Below are positions 34,134-44,563 of a stretch of DNA of 64,000 nucleotides, in pieces. Numbering within the stretch: the first letter of the stretch is position 1; the number at the start of each line of letters is the position of its first letter. Source of the stretch: Druceiella hillmani (taxonomy: Eukaryota; Arthropoda; Insecta; Lepidoptera; Hepialidae); NCBI GenBank assembly GCA_039881145.1, contig JAYKKI010000038.1, positions 2,491,001 to 2,555,000 of the forward strand, written 5' to 3'. The position numbers were made by a program, and so were the translations under genes. The notes under the pieces were generated by a model, which saw only the letters and a list, made by a program, of their open reading frames with translations, was not told the DNA's origin and made no database searches.

Positions 34134-37100
34134 GTACACATATTTTAACTATATCGCTTTGTTATTACTTCAAGTAAACAATTTTTTTAATATTTATTAT
34201 ATCAATTAGAGCAATTATAATAAACCTTTCCTTATTTTTATAAAACTAAAAGGCAGCAGAATTTTTAATATTTCATTTATTTTGCTTCAAATGTTCTTAT
34301 GTTAATACTGTAACTTCACTAGAAATAAAAGAAATTCTTGACGCTTTATGACACAAGAACGTCTTACAGAAATATTTACACAAAATCAGCAAAAAATATT
34401 TTTTCATGGAGAAAGAAAGTAAATCTGATGTTGAATGTCTGAAACGTCCGATTATGATTAAAATTCAACTCACTATTCTCATTTGAATTTATTTCAATTT
34501 CAATTATACCTAAATTAATTAAATAATAAAAGGAAATTTTGAGGTTATTTTCAGAATATTATAAGTTAAATATTTATATTTGTATTAGTTCGTATTAGCA
34601 CACAAATTTTACAATTTATGTGTTTAAGGTCATGAAAACATATTCATAAGGCAATTTATTTTACATTTTGAACACATTTCTTTAACTTTAAAGGACGTGT
34701 AATTGTTTATATGTTGTATTAATAATCATTTCACTGAAAAAGAATTACAGACGATCCTGAGATATAAGGTCTCTTTCATAAATCTGTGACAATTTTCTTA
34801 TCCGTAGCCTACTAACAGCGCCGAAAGATTTAAAAACACACAAGAAAATGTTATTTCAAAAAATATTTGACTCTTACCACAAAGGTGAACAAGCAATGTT
34901 GTTTAAAAACAAATTAAGTGAAAAGGTATGTTATTTAAACATACGGTTCTGTACTTATTTACATCATGAAACTGTATTCACTATTATATTATTTCAAGTA
35001 ACAGGAAACAACGAAAAAATTGTGGTTACTTATCTGCACGTAACTATTAATGTACAGTAGACATGTTAAAATAACATGAAGAGTAATAATTTATATTAAA
35101 GTTGAAAGTAAAAAAATAACAATTGTAAAAACACAAGTTATAAAAACTACGATTTAATTTTGCCGAATGAATTATAAAGACAGTTAAGTGAAGGTGATAA
35201 ATTTATTAAACAATATGCTAACGAGAAGTGTCCCACGTACCACAATTGGAAAGCGCAAGTATTTTTTAAATATAAACTATTTCGATAATAAACGGGATTC
35301 GTTGAATTCAAATTACTTCACTTTGCTCAAATTAATGTGACAAACACACCTGTGCTCATTGTTTCCTTTGTTATGAAACAAAAGTTTGCCTTTCTTCCTC
35401 AGTGGAATCGTTTCAGAAAACTGATTTCATTTAATTAGAAATCGAATGAAAGTTGAATTGAGTTTCACATAATGTTGAAGAGTTTGCTCTTGTTCAAAAT
35501 ACTACTTTGATCTTATATATTTGATATAATCACGCTAAGAATGTCCTCAAGTAAATACCTTAACTTTTGCACTTTATACAATTTTATACTTCCTTTATTT
35601 TTACACAAATAGAATACAATCATTTTTCGTTTAATTTTAATTAAATGATCGTAGTAACTATATAAATGAATGTCTCGAAGTATCGCTCTCGCATAGCGAA
35701 AAAAATACAGGTTAATTGTACTACGCTTACAAGAAAAACTCAAAGATGTGCAGCACGATTTACTTACATAGTATTTTAATTTTCCTCAACGAATCGGAGA
35801 ATGACAGAGGCTGTTTTTGGTACTTTGTGAAATAGAAGTCCGTGAGTAATTAGAACTCTCAGGAAGCGAGGCGACTTATAACATGAAAATTATAGTCATT
35901 GGTTAAAAATACAGGTTCTTTTAAATGGGAGAGGGAAAGAACTGAATAAAATTAATTCAATGAGTCATAGAGATATATTAGAATTTGATACTTTACGAAG
36001 GCATGATGTAATAAATATAATACTTTAAAACAACAGATTTACTATGTAATTTTTTCGACTTCTGCTTGGGAATATTAATAAATATTTATTTGTAATTAGT
36101 CAATATTTTATGCGTAATGGATTACATATAATTTATTTAGTTTTTACAATGAGCTTAATTTTAATCAAATATTGAAGTGCATCTTCAATTTTATATAACA
36201 TTGGTTGGAGATAAGATAATTATCGTAAAAATTTAAAAGCTCATTTTCAAATTCCTAAACCTAAAATATTGGGTCCTCTGAACGTTAATCTATGAAATTT
36301 GAATATAATTTTTTTAAAACAATGACGGAGCGCACAAATTGCAAATGATAATTGCGTTGCCGGATAAAGTACGAGCAGTGTCATTTTTTATTTATTTATT
36401 CTAATAGCAACAGTATAAATGTAGTAATAAAATTTGAGTTTTAACGATTGTTCAAATAATTTAGTCTAGGAAGGCTAGAGAGAGAGCTAATAAATATCAT
36501 TTCTAGACCTGGTTACCTTGATACTTTTTCATAATTATTTTCATATAAATATAGCTTTTCAGATAAATAAGTTTAAGTATATGTTTTAAAATACTGACGT
36601 GTTAATTCTAATTTTTGAGTTAAACTTTTTGTTTCGATTATATTTTAAACAAAGGATTTTTCTCATTTTTACATATATCTTAATTATAGACAATGTATTA
36701 TATTAATTTTTAATACGAGTTATATCCAATATTTATTTGCAATATATTATAACTAGATAATTTCTATTTATCAACCATTACATATTCGTTGGCTTCTTTG
36801 AAATTAATCTCAGTGGAAAGTACTTTAATATTGATTATTCTGTAATGAGTTTTATTAGCACTGACATAATGAAGAGGCAATTTCCAAAATCTTATTTACT
36901 TTTTTAATCTTTGAACAGCAATGTTTTGTTATCTTGCAGATAATATGCAGATTCGTTTTCAACACTATCAGAAGTGAACCGTATGGATGCTTATTCTTAC
37001 CATATAATAATAGTTGATACCTTAAATATGATGAAAAATATCTCTGTAGAATTAACATTTTAGCATAAAAAATAAAAAATAAATGATTTAGTAATCCACT

Positions 37101-37881
37101 TCTCTAGAAGAGAAGGGAGGCCTTTAAAGTCATAAATTGAAATTCAAACTGAGAATACATTTAGAAATTTAATTTGCGAGAAAGTAGTACAGTATTTTTT
37201 TCTAACAGACCGTCTCAGTAATCTAGCAAAAGAAATAAATGAAAAAAAATGTTGTTTGATAATTATGAAAGACTAATATAATGTAAAAAAATTTTGATTT
37301 TGGTGGAATGTGACGAGTCATAAAATTAAAATGTTTGCACAGTTTCAAGTAAGTTATTTCAAGAGTTACTTTTCTTAGTTAATTTTTTTTCTAAACTTTA
37401 TCAGGAAAAAAAGCGATAAAGTGTTTTCATATCGCTCCAGCTTCCTCTTCAATGAACTTTTCACTGAGCAGAAAACTGGGTGTTGGCAAATATAGGTTTA
37501 AAAGCGGATATGAAAGATATATTAACATTAGCTAATTTAATAACAACGTATATAACAAAATTTTATATATAAGCGAGTGAAGAAAACAATGCTAACTTAA
37601 CATTAAATTTACGTTTTACGCAATTTACGTTTTTTTGGTCAGGTAACCTAGGCTGTAAGAAAATTTAATATGAATTTTATCAGATTATATTTTTATTAAA
37701 TATTTAACAATTTTGTGTTCTGAGGAAATTTATAAGTCACACGAGGTCCATGGATTTCAGTTCCAATGGTATTTTAAAGTAATTTTATAAGATTTTGTGA
37801 TGAAATTTTACATAAAAATATTGGTATATCGCATAGATAATAAAGAAAAAATCAAAAATATTGGCTACCTCTCATTTTATA
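34134..37881. other. No gene recognised
   Basis: Long AT-rich stretch. Open frames at 34848-35060 (plus), 35513-35743 (minus) and 36855-37058 (minus) have no recognisable similarity, start context or splice signals that would make them genes. Confidence 0.4.
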
Positions 37882-37893
37882 GGAAACATTAAC

Positions 37894-38070
37894 TATTGAA
37901 TATATTTGGCGTTAATTTTGTAGAAATTCATTATTCACAATTAAATGAAACTAGCAAAGATCTTCGCTAATATCCCACCTGAAGATGTTGTAATACAACG
38001 AAACCTAGGTCGTGGTAAAGAAATTAAAGAAAGTGGAAATAATACTACATCACGTAGTTTCATTTAATTG
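37894..38070 (-). mobile_element. Palindromic hammerhead-like element, copy 3
   Basis: The direct repeats are perfect: GGAAACATTAAC at 37882-37893 and 38071-38082. The tail (TATTGAATATATTTGGC) is on the left, so the element is inverted relative to copies 1 and 2. One arm is complete. In the other, CAATTAAATGAAACTA jumps straight to the palindrome centre (GCAAAGATCTTCGC), a loss of about 95 bp. The perfect duplication suggests this is the youngest copy. Confidence 0.85.
37975..38015 (+). ncRNA. Hammerhead-ribozyme-like motif (copy 3)
   Basis: It has the same 41-base arrangement as in copies 1 and 2 with every core position retained: CCAC, CTGAAGA, T, GTTGT-AAT-ACAAC, GAAA, CCTAGG-TC, GTGG. 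Because the opposite arm is deleted here, this copy is not masked by a complementary partner in cis. Confidence 0.52.
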
Positions 38071-38082
38071 GGAAACATTAAC

Positions 38083-38454
38083 GTTAGTTGATGATAAAAT
38101 TGATAGATTGACTATGGATATTTTAAATAACTGTTTAGAAATGCAATCAAATATACCATATAGAAAATTTTATTTTGATGCTTAGTTCCCAAGTTATATT
38201 TTAAAATCGATCCATTAAACAATACGGAAACAATTGCTATAGTCCTCAGTGAACCGGTTCAATTAAAATCATTGCGTGCATGTTACCTATCAATCTACAT
38301 ACTTATTAGTATTTTATAAATTTCAATATTTAAACATAACCTTTACGAAGTTATATTAGTTTATGCTAGAGTATCTACAACATAACCTAATATAACTAAT
38401 TCAGTCTCTTATTATAAGATTTAATAATTCGTTCGAATATTACGTTCTTGTGTT
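38083..38454. other. No gene recognised
   Basis: AT-rich spacer. Confidence 0.4.
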
Positions 38455-38513
38455 TCGACTCTCTTGACCGATTTTATTATTTGTTGTAAATAATAAAATC
38501 GGTCAAGAGAGTC
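38455..38513. repeat. Perfect inverted repeat, 27-bp arms
   Basis: CGACTCTCTTGACCGATTTT and the next seven bases pair exactly with the complement ending at 38513, across a 5-base loop (GTTGT). No target duplication is evident. Confidence 0.9.
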
Positions 38514-38914
38514 GAGCCATCTTTACAAAATAAACAGTCGGTAATTATTTAATATAACGTAGATTTATTGTCTGTCGATTTGGGATTATGTTTCACAGGC
38601 TATAAATTTGGACATAGAACAGATCTTTCAACGCTTGAAATGAGAGATTGAAAAAAAATCGTTGTGAATAAATACTAATGGAAAGATAGTAGCTGGTTAA
38701 AGAAAACTTCCCGTATTACTTCATGGTATAGTAAACTTCTGATTTATTAAAACCATTTATTCTATTCGATATTAGAATTTTCTTCGTATAATTTATTTAA
38801 AATCCAAAAAAGTGAGCACTAAAAGTACTCACTTGCTGTTTTTGGCAAAATTCGTATGTCCTTAAGAGAAATAAAAGTATATTTATATAGAATTGTTATA
38901 ATTGCTTCGATTAC

Positions 38915-38960
38915 AAAGACAATGTTTAACGTCTTCTGATTATTCGGTATTAAATATTAG
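38915..38960. repeat. Partial copy of the adjacent palindromic MITE interior
   Basis: AAAGACAATGTTTAACGTCT through GGTATTAAATATTA closely matches 39083 onward (AAAGACAATATTTAATGTCT). It is a single half-arm without ends. Confidence 0.6.
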
Positions 38961-39020
38961 TATTACCGTTCAGATAAGCGCCCTATGTTTATCCATTTAC
39001 TCTTCACCATATAAGGATTA

Positions 39021-39157
39021 CTGTACACTGACTTACGTATAATGTTTTACTAATATTTAATACCAAGAAATCGGAAGACCTTAAAGACAATATTTAATGT
39101 CTTCTGATTTCTCGGTATTAAATATTATTAAAACATTCTACGTAAGTTAGTGTACAG
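39021..39157. mobile_element. TA-flanked palindromic MITE (mariner-like)
   Basis: The ends CTGTACACTGACTTACGTA and the complement of CTACGTAAGTTAGTGTACAG form terminal inverted repeats, and TA dinucleotides sit exactly outside (39019-39020, 39158-39159). The whole element of about 137 bp folds on itself imperfectly. TA duplication plus palindromic ends fits a Tc1/mariner-type MITE; no transposase is present. Confidence 0.55.
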
Positions 39158-39244
39158 TAGGATTGACGGCGGTTCTGCTATAAAATTTAAACACAAAACA
39201 AATGAAGAACTTATCAAAAAGTAAAGGTATTACGTGAATTTGGT

Positions 39245-39246
<2 letters not shown>

Positions 39247-39311
<65 letters not shown>
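39247..39311. repeat. (TA)n tract, left half of Helitron target
   Basis: About 65 bp of TA abut the Helitron 3' terminus. The matching half lies at 44502-44561, so one longer TA tract was probably split by the insertion. Confidence 0.9.
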
Positions 39312-39312
<1 letters not shown>

Positions 39313-39432
39313 TAGCGGCCCGGTTCGTGCTTCGCTACGTATAAAGTGAAATATTAAAAAAAATTAATTGGCACATCAAATTCATTTATTGAAACAAAAA
39401 AATATTTTATTAATTGCTAGCTACTTTAAAAC

Positions 39433-42400
39433 TTAATCCAAAACATTAAGATAAACAATATTTTTTGTTTTTCCATTTTGAGCATGAATAAACAAACGGC
39501 TGGGGGTACCGACTCTGGAACAGGCAACATAAAGTTGGCCATGTGAAAAACATGATTCCTCCAAATTCACACCACAAACGTTAAGTGTTTGCCCTTAGGC
39601 CTTGTTGATGGACATCGCAAATGATAAACGCACATGATATTGTAATCGTTTGAATTCAAATGGCATATCAGTTGGAATCATAGGGATACGCGGTATCAAA
39701 CAAACTTCTCGTTTTGATTTAGCAGTTAAGATCGTAGCTTCAATCAAATTTGGCAATAACTTTTTCACTGCCAATCTGGTGCCATTACACAGTTTTGGTG
39801 GATTAATATTTCGCAATAATATAATCAAAGAACCAACTTTCCGATTCAAGCAATGCGGTGGCATACCAGCCGGTTCCAATGAATTTAAAAATTCAATTGG
39901 ATAATTCATTGCCTCATCTCGATTCATAACACTGTCAATTGATTTATATGTCGTGACTACACCTGGCAGTTTTGCTTGAATTTGAAAATTAATGGCATTG
40001 ATATGAATGTTCTTCGGTACTAAAGTGGCGCGTTCTCTCAACCAATCATGATTTCTGTAATTCTGAAGAATATTCGGAAAAACACATTCAATCAATTCAT
40101 CTATCGATTGCGCAATTGCATCTCCGTAATAATCCGTTGGTACTGTCGATTTGTATTTTGCCATCATCAATTTCTAACAATTATTTTGAAAACTCATGGG
40201 CAGCTGGATCATTTTGTAGGTGAATACGCATATTAATGTTCAGTGTCAATTTTTGTACATATCTCCAAAGAACTGATGACTTCAAACAGGCATTTATTTC
40301 ATCAGCAGGAGTTGATCGAGGAATGACAGGCAATGTTTGTCGAAAATCCCCTGACAGTAATATCAAAGCACCACCAAAAAGCTGTTGATTACCACGTAAA
40401 TCTTGCATTATTCGATTAAATGCTTCTATTGATTTTTTATTCGCCATTGTACACTCATCCCATAAAATAATTGACGTTAATCGCAGAACTTTTGCCATAG
40501 CAGAATTTCTCGAAATATTGCAAGTTGGAGTTTCAATCACCTGTACATTCAATGGCAATTTTAATGCAGAGTGTGCGGTCCGACCACCTTCTAATAATGT
40601 AGCAGCAATTCTCGAAGATGCAAGTGCCAATGTAATTTTCTGTTCCGATCGAATAGTCGCTAAAATCAATGATATAACGAACGTTTTGCATGTACCACCA
40701 GCTGCATCCAAGAAATATAATCCACCTGCATTATTAGAAACGGCATGCATGATTGTGTCATATACATGTTTTTGCTGAATATTCATTTTGGTTATATTCG
40801 ATTGTACAAATAAACGCAAATCATTAGAATCGAATTCCTGCTCACGTTGCAATTCACGATCAAACAAATCATGCATCTCACGATTTGGTGCGGTCATACC
40901 CAATTGTACTAATGCTTTATTTACAATCGTTAGACACATATCTTCAATTATTATCAAAGCTTCGTTGTACATTTCCAAGGTAATCAACAAATCAGGATTT
41001 CTTGCACGATGACGCATACGAATTAAAATATCTTCTGCCATATAATGTTTATATTTGTTCCCTAATTCAAGTGGATTTGATAGCATACATGTTGATAATA
41101 TAATGGCAAATAGTATTCGTATTTGTTGTGAATGAGCTGAAGTATATGCATCTTGAAGTGTTGAATCCCAATGTGCATCATCCTCCAACAAATGCAAGAG
41201 TTGACATGCTTCACAATATGTTTGACACAAATGACCCTTGACTGTTCTCAATTCTTGAAATGATTTTGGGCCATTGACGTTAACTAATAACAATCTCAAA
41301 TAAAAACACTCAGCATTGTTTGGATGTACTGTATATATTCTTCCAATTGCATCTGTTTGGAAAATGCCAGGATTCCCATTTACGTCTTTGAAATTTTTTT
41401 GAAGACACATTCCACGTGTAATACTGAGGCACTTCAGAATATAACAAATTTATCGCAAAAGTATCAGTTTCGCATAATTTGAAAAAAGTTGTCAACGTAG
41501 TCGCTGGTGGTTGTGCTGCTCTTTCCAATACATTTGCTACATTAAAATAAACACGTTGGCCATTCTCAAGATGCACAGCCAAGTGAACAACCACAGGATG
41601 TCTTTCGTGCATTGGAAACGACATAATCTTCCAGACAGCTTCATTACTACTAATATAGCGCCCCATTTGATACTGAATAATTTCATCATTTCTATTATCA
41701 CCAGCAACACCGAAAACAGCCATATCGCTCCCTTTATTTACATACTTGCAAATATATTTCATGGTTTGACTGAATTATAATACTCCACATTTATATGATC
41801 ATTGAATATTTTCGATAATAATGGACAATACGGAACCACGCAACGATTATCAACTTCAACGTCCTGGTTACGCATTCTAATGGTTGCCGTTTTGCCATTA
41901 TCATTAGGTGATCTACGTCGATACAACGGATATCCGTCATTGCCCGTTATTGTGTCTGAAGTAAATTGCCTTGGGTATCGTTTCGAACACTTTCCATCAA
42001 TCATACATGGTGAATTCATATTTAGTTCACCGCACGGACCATGTATCATGTTTTTAACGACAACTTGAAATAACTCAGGATCAACAGTTAGATCAGGAAT
42101 TTCAGCTGATATAACGTTATCGATTTGATCCGGAGTTATTTTATGTATGTGCGTGCGGCAATCTCCATTTTTGCCATTCGATGGAGTACATATGGCAACG
42201 CACCTCTCCAAATACACATAATTTCACAATTAAATCCATAAGTGCTTCAAATTTTTGCCGAAAAAACACGTGCTGTAATGTCATGACGATCAATTGTCGA
42301 CTATCCTTCAAATAAATTATTTTTGATGTCATCCCACTGCGGATTACATGTAAATGTAATGAACGGATCCGGTCGACCGTATTTTCGTACATAAGACATT

Positions 42401-43969
42401 GCGTCTTGTGCATATTCGTTCATATTCCGTGGGCTACCAATATGTGAAAATGGCAATATAGTTAAACGTCCGATGTCATTAACATTCGCATCATTCGCTA
42501 TCGCATCTTGAAAATGAATATATTCTTCGGATCTTAATTTTGCTTGGTTGAAACGAATAAAATTAAAACGTTTAGTTTCTATTTTGACGTACATATCAAC
42601 GATGTACTGATGATATAGTTTACCACATCTCAAGATATAATTATGTTCTTGTGGACGAACCATCAATCGATACGAATAAAAATTCATGGCACTAATTTTT
42701 TTCTGTACATGTAGACCTAAAAATAAGTGCAAAATGTGACTTTAGAAATTTATACAAATGATGAAATGTCAACACACTGAAAATAGGTAAATTATTTACC
42801 TGTTCGTGGATCAATCATTGGTATATTGATATGGTAGCCTTCGTCACCTTTCCAATGCAATATTGGGTATTGTAATGCATCGTAACTACGATGAAGTTCC
42901 GAAACACGTTGCAATTGCTCATTTCTGCGATGAAGTACAATATCACGGGATTGAAACTGATCACCAAGAATTACAATTGCAACCTCATCAATTGTCGGTG
43001 CATTGAATCACCTTTCATGCTCTCCAAAAGGTGTTCTACTAGCCCTTATTACGATTTTGTGATTATCAGATGGCATATGATCGAGAGCAATTTTGAACAA
43101 TTGAACTAATGCGTTATGTTGATGGAAAAACCTTTGTAGCTCACGAATAATTTCTCGTCTTGTAATCAAAACAATTGCACAACGTTGATCCAATTCACGA
43201 TTTTCATCACCAATAAAATAAATTTGCATAAATTTATGATCAGCGTCGGGGTATGGCAATAATGAACCAGCTTGATGATAAATCTTGCCCTGAATCTGTA
43301 ACATGTATGCAATTTTAGGTAGATGTTGTATCATAACTTTTATCATAATTTTAGGTATATGTCGTATCATAATTTTTAAAACTATCGAATACTTTATGAT
43401 TCAGATTGATATAAACATGGGACAATCCTGTCGAAGTATTTACCTTAAACGTCGGCATAAAATTATCTCTAATAATTTTAGTAGCACCAAAAGAAGTCAT
43501 TTGAAATGCCGAATTATATTGTTGAATATGACTCAAAGAGTGCTTCGACTTTTGAGATGTCCCAAAAATTAATGAATACAATGGTTCGGGTGGAGTTTCT
43601 AATGCTGGCAATCTCACTTTGCCAGTAGCACAACACATGCCGGGCGTTTCACCTGGAAAGTTAGCCGCATCACAATGTTAACATATTTCGTCCATCATTC
43701 CAATGTATCCGTACACACTATGATCAATCTGACTGTTGTAATTAAAAGCAGCACGCATCATTTCAGCCAAAACAGCACGACGTATTCGTGATCGCCGTGC
43801 AAGATTCAGTACAGATACAGTGTTAAACAGATATATTTCGTGCATTACGTTCACGCTGCGATGCATTAGCTTGTGCGCGTTCATCTGCAGTCTGTGATCG
43901 TCTTGGTAATGCCACATCATTTACATTACGCGTTCGGCGACCTATATTTGCTCGTCTTGCTCGTGGCAT
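39433..43969 (-). pseudogene. Helitron Rep-helicase (RepHel) pseudogene
   Basis: The protein would nick and unwind DNA for rolling-circle transposition. The start chosen is the ATG at 43969 (MPRARRANIGRRTRN), which precedes the first conserved block. Next come the N-terminal Cys region (CCATGKVRLPALETPP) and the Helitron_like_N domain (SAMNFYSYRLM, FITFTCNPQWDDI). The HUH motif follows in WRLPHAHT, then the tyrosine motif KYICKYVNKGSD with both Tyr. The Pif1-like helicase comes next, with Walker A DAAGGTCKTF (normally GGTGKT), Walker B LWDECTM and GDFRQTLPVIPRS. The end is CSRVGTPSRLFIHAQNGK and a stop at 39433-39435. Breaks: frameshifts near 43880, 42200, 41760, 41400 and 40110, a stop near 42300, another near 40180 and TAA at 39595-39597 where CAA is expected. 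An 84-bp intron interrupts the N-terminal domain. Confidence 0.9.
42717..42800 (-). other. 84-bp spliceosomal intron in the Helitron gene
   Basis: The upstream exon ends DPRT with ACAG|GTAAAT, and the downstream exon begins after CTTATTTTTAG. Removing the 84 bp joins DPRT-G-LHVQKKISAMNFY in frame, which is the contiguous sequence expected of Helitron_like_N. Left in, the segment brings an in-frame TAA within a few codons. The pyrimidine-rich acceptor and short length fit a typical insect intron. Confidence 0.75.
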
Positions 43970-44498
43970 TTTTCCTTCAATTAAAAAAGAATAAATCAAA
44001 TTAAAAAAATAATTGCTACATTAATAGTGGTACACAATATGTTTTTTTCAAATAAAGAAACACACATGCGTTACATATAATTCACTTCAACAGTTCAAAA
44101 CTTATCGTTTGTGTAAATGCGTTTGACAATTTAATTCATAGTACATATGAACAAAAAATATAAACACAAAGCAATAATTATCGCAGACAATTTGCTTTAA
44201 TCGAACCACGTCCAAAATAAAATGACCGCATGAATGACATAACAACATGCTTCTACTGTCAACACTGAAAAAAGTTTCAATTTGACAGCACAATCGCCAT
44301 CTAAAAAAAGGTTCAATTTGACAGCAAAATCCCCATTTACAAAATGATCCGCCATGTATTGAATTCAGTTGTTACAAAAAATGTGATAAATGAAGAAGCA
44401 CTCTTCCGATTTTGTGCAAACTTCACATAAACCATCTACTAAATAGTCCGAACAAAGCCTAAATATTTGGTTTGGATAGGTGAGCCTGAGTGGCATTG

Positions 44499-44501
<3 letters not shown>

Positions 44502-44561
<60 letters not shown>
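44502..44561. repeat. (TA)n tract, right half of Helitron target
   Basis: About 60 bp of TA directly beside the Helitron 5' terminus. Confidence 0.95.

Positions 44562-44563
<2 letters not shown>

Larger units (their letters stand above)
39312..44499 (-). mobile_element. Near-full-length Helitron with intact termini
   Basis: On the minus strand the element begins TCAATGCCACTCAGGC at 44499, preceded by A. It ends CGGGCCGCTAG at 39312, followed by T. TC start, CTRR end and insertion between A and T without target duplication are Helitron hallmarks. TAGCG...CGCTA near the 3' end can pair as the terminal stem. The interior (5,188 bp in all) encodes one Rep-helicase gene, now broken. A short two-copy repeat around TTTCAATTTGACAGCA (about 44274-44335) lies in the 5' leader. 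Confidence 0.9.

Noticed and set aside
39650..39904. Plus-strand frames across the Helitron (39650, 40518, 40788, 41511, 41802)
   Set aside because: They are antisense shadows of the minus-strand Rep-helicase gene.
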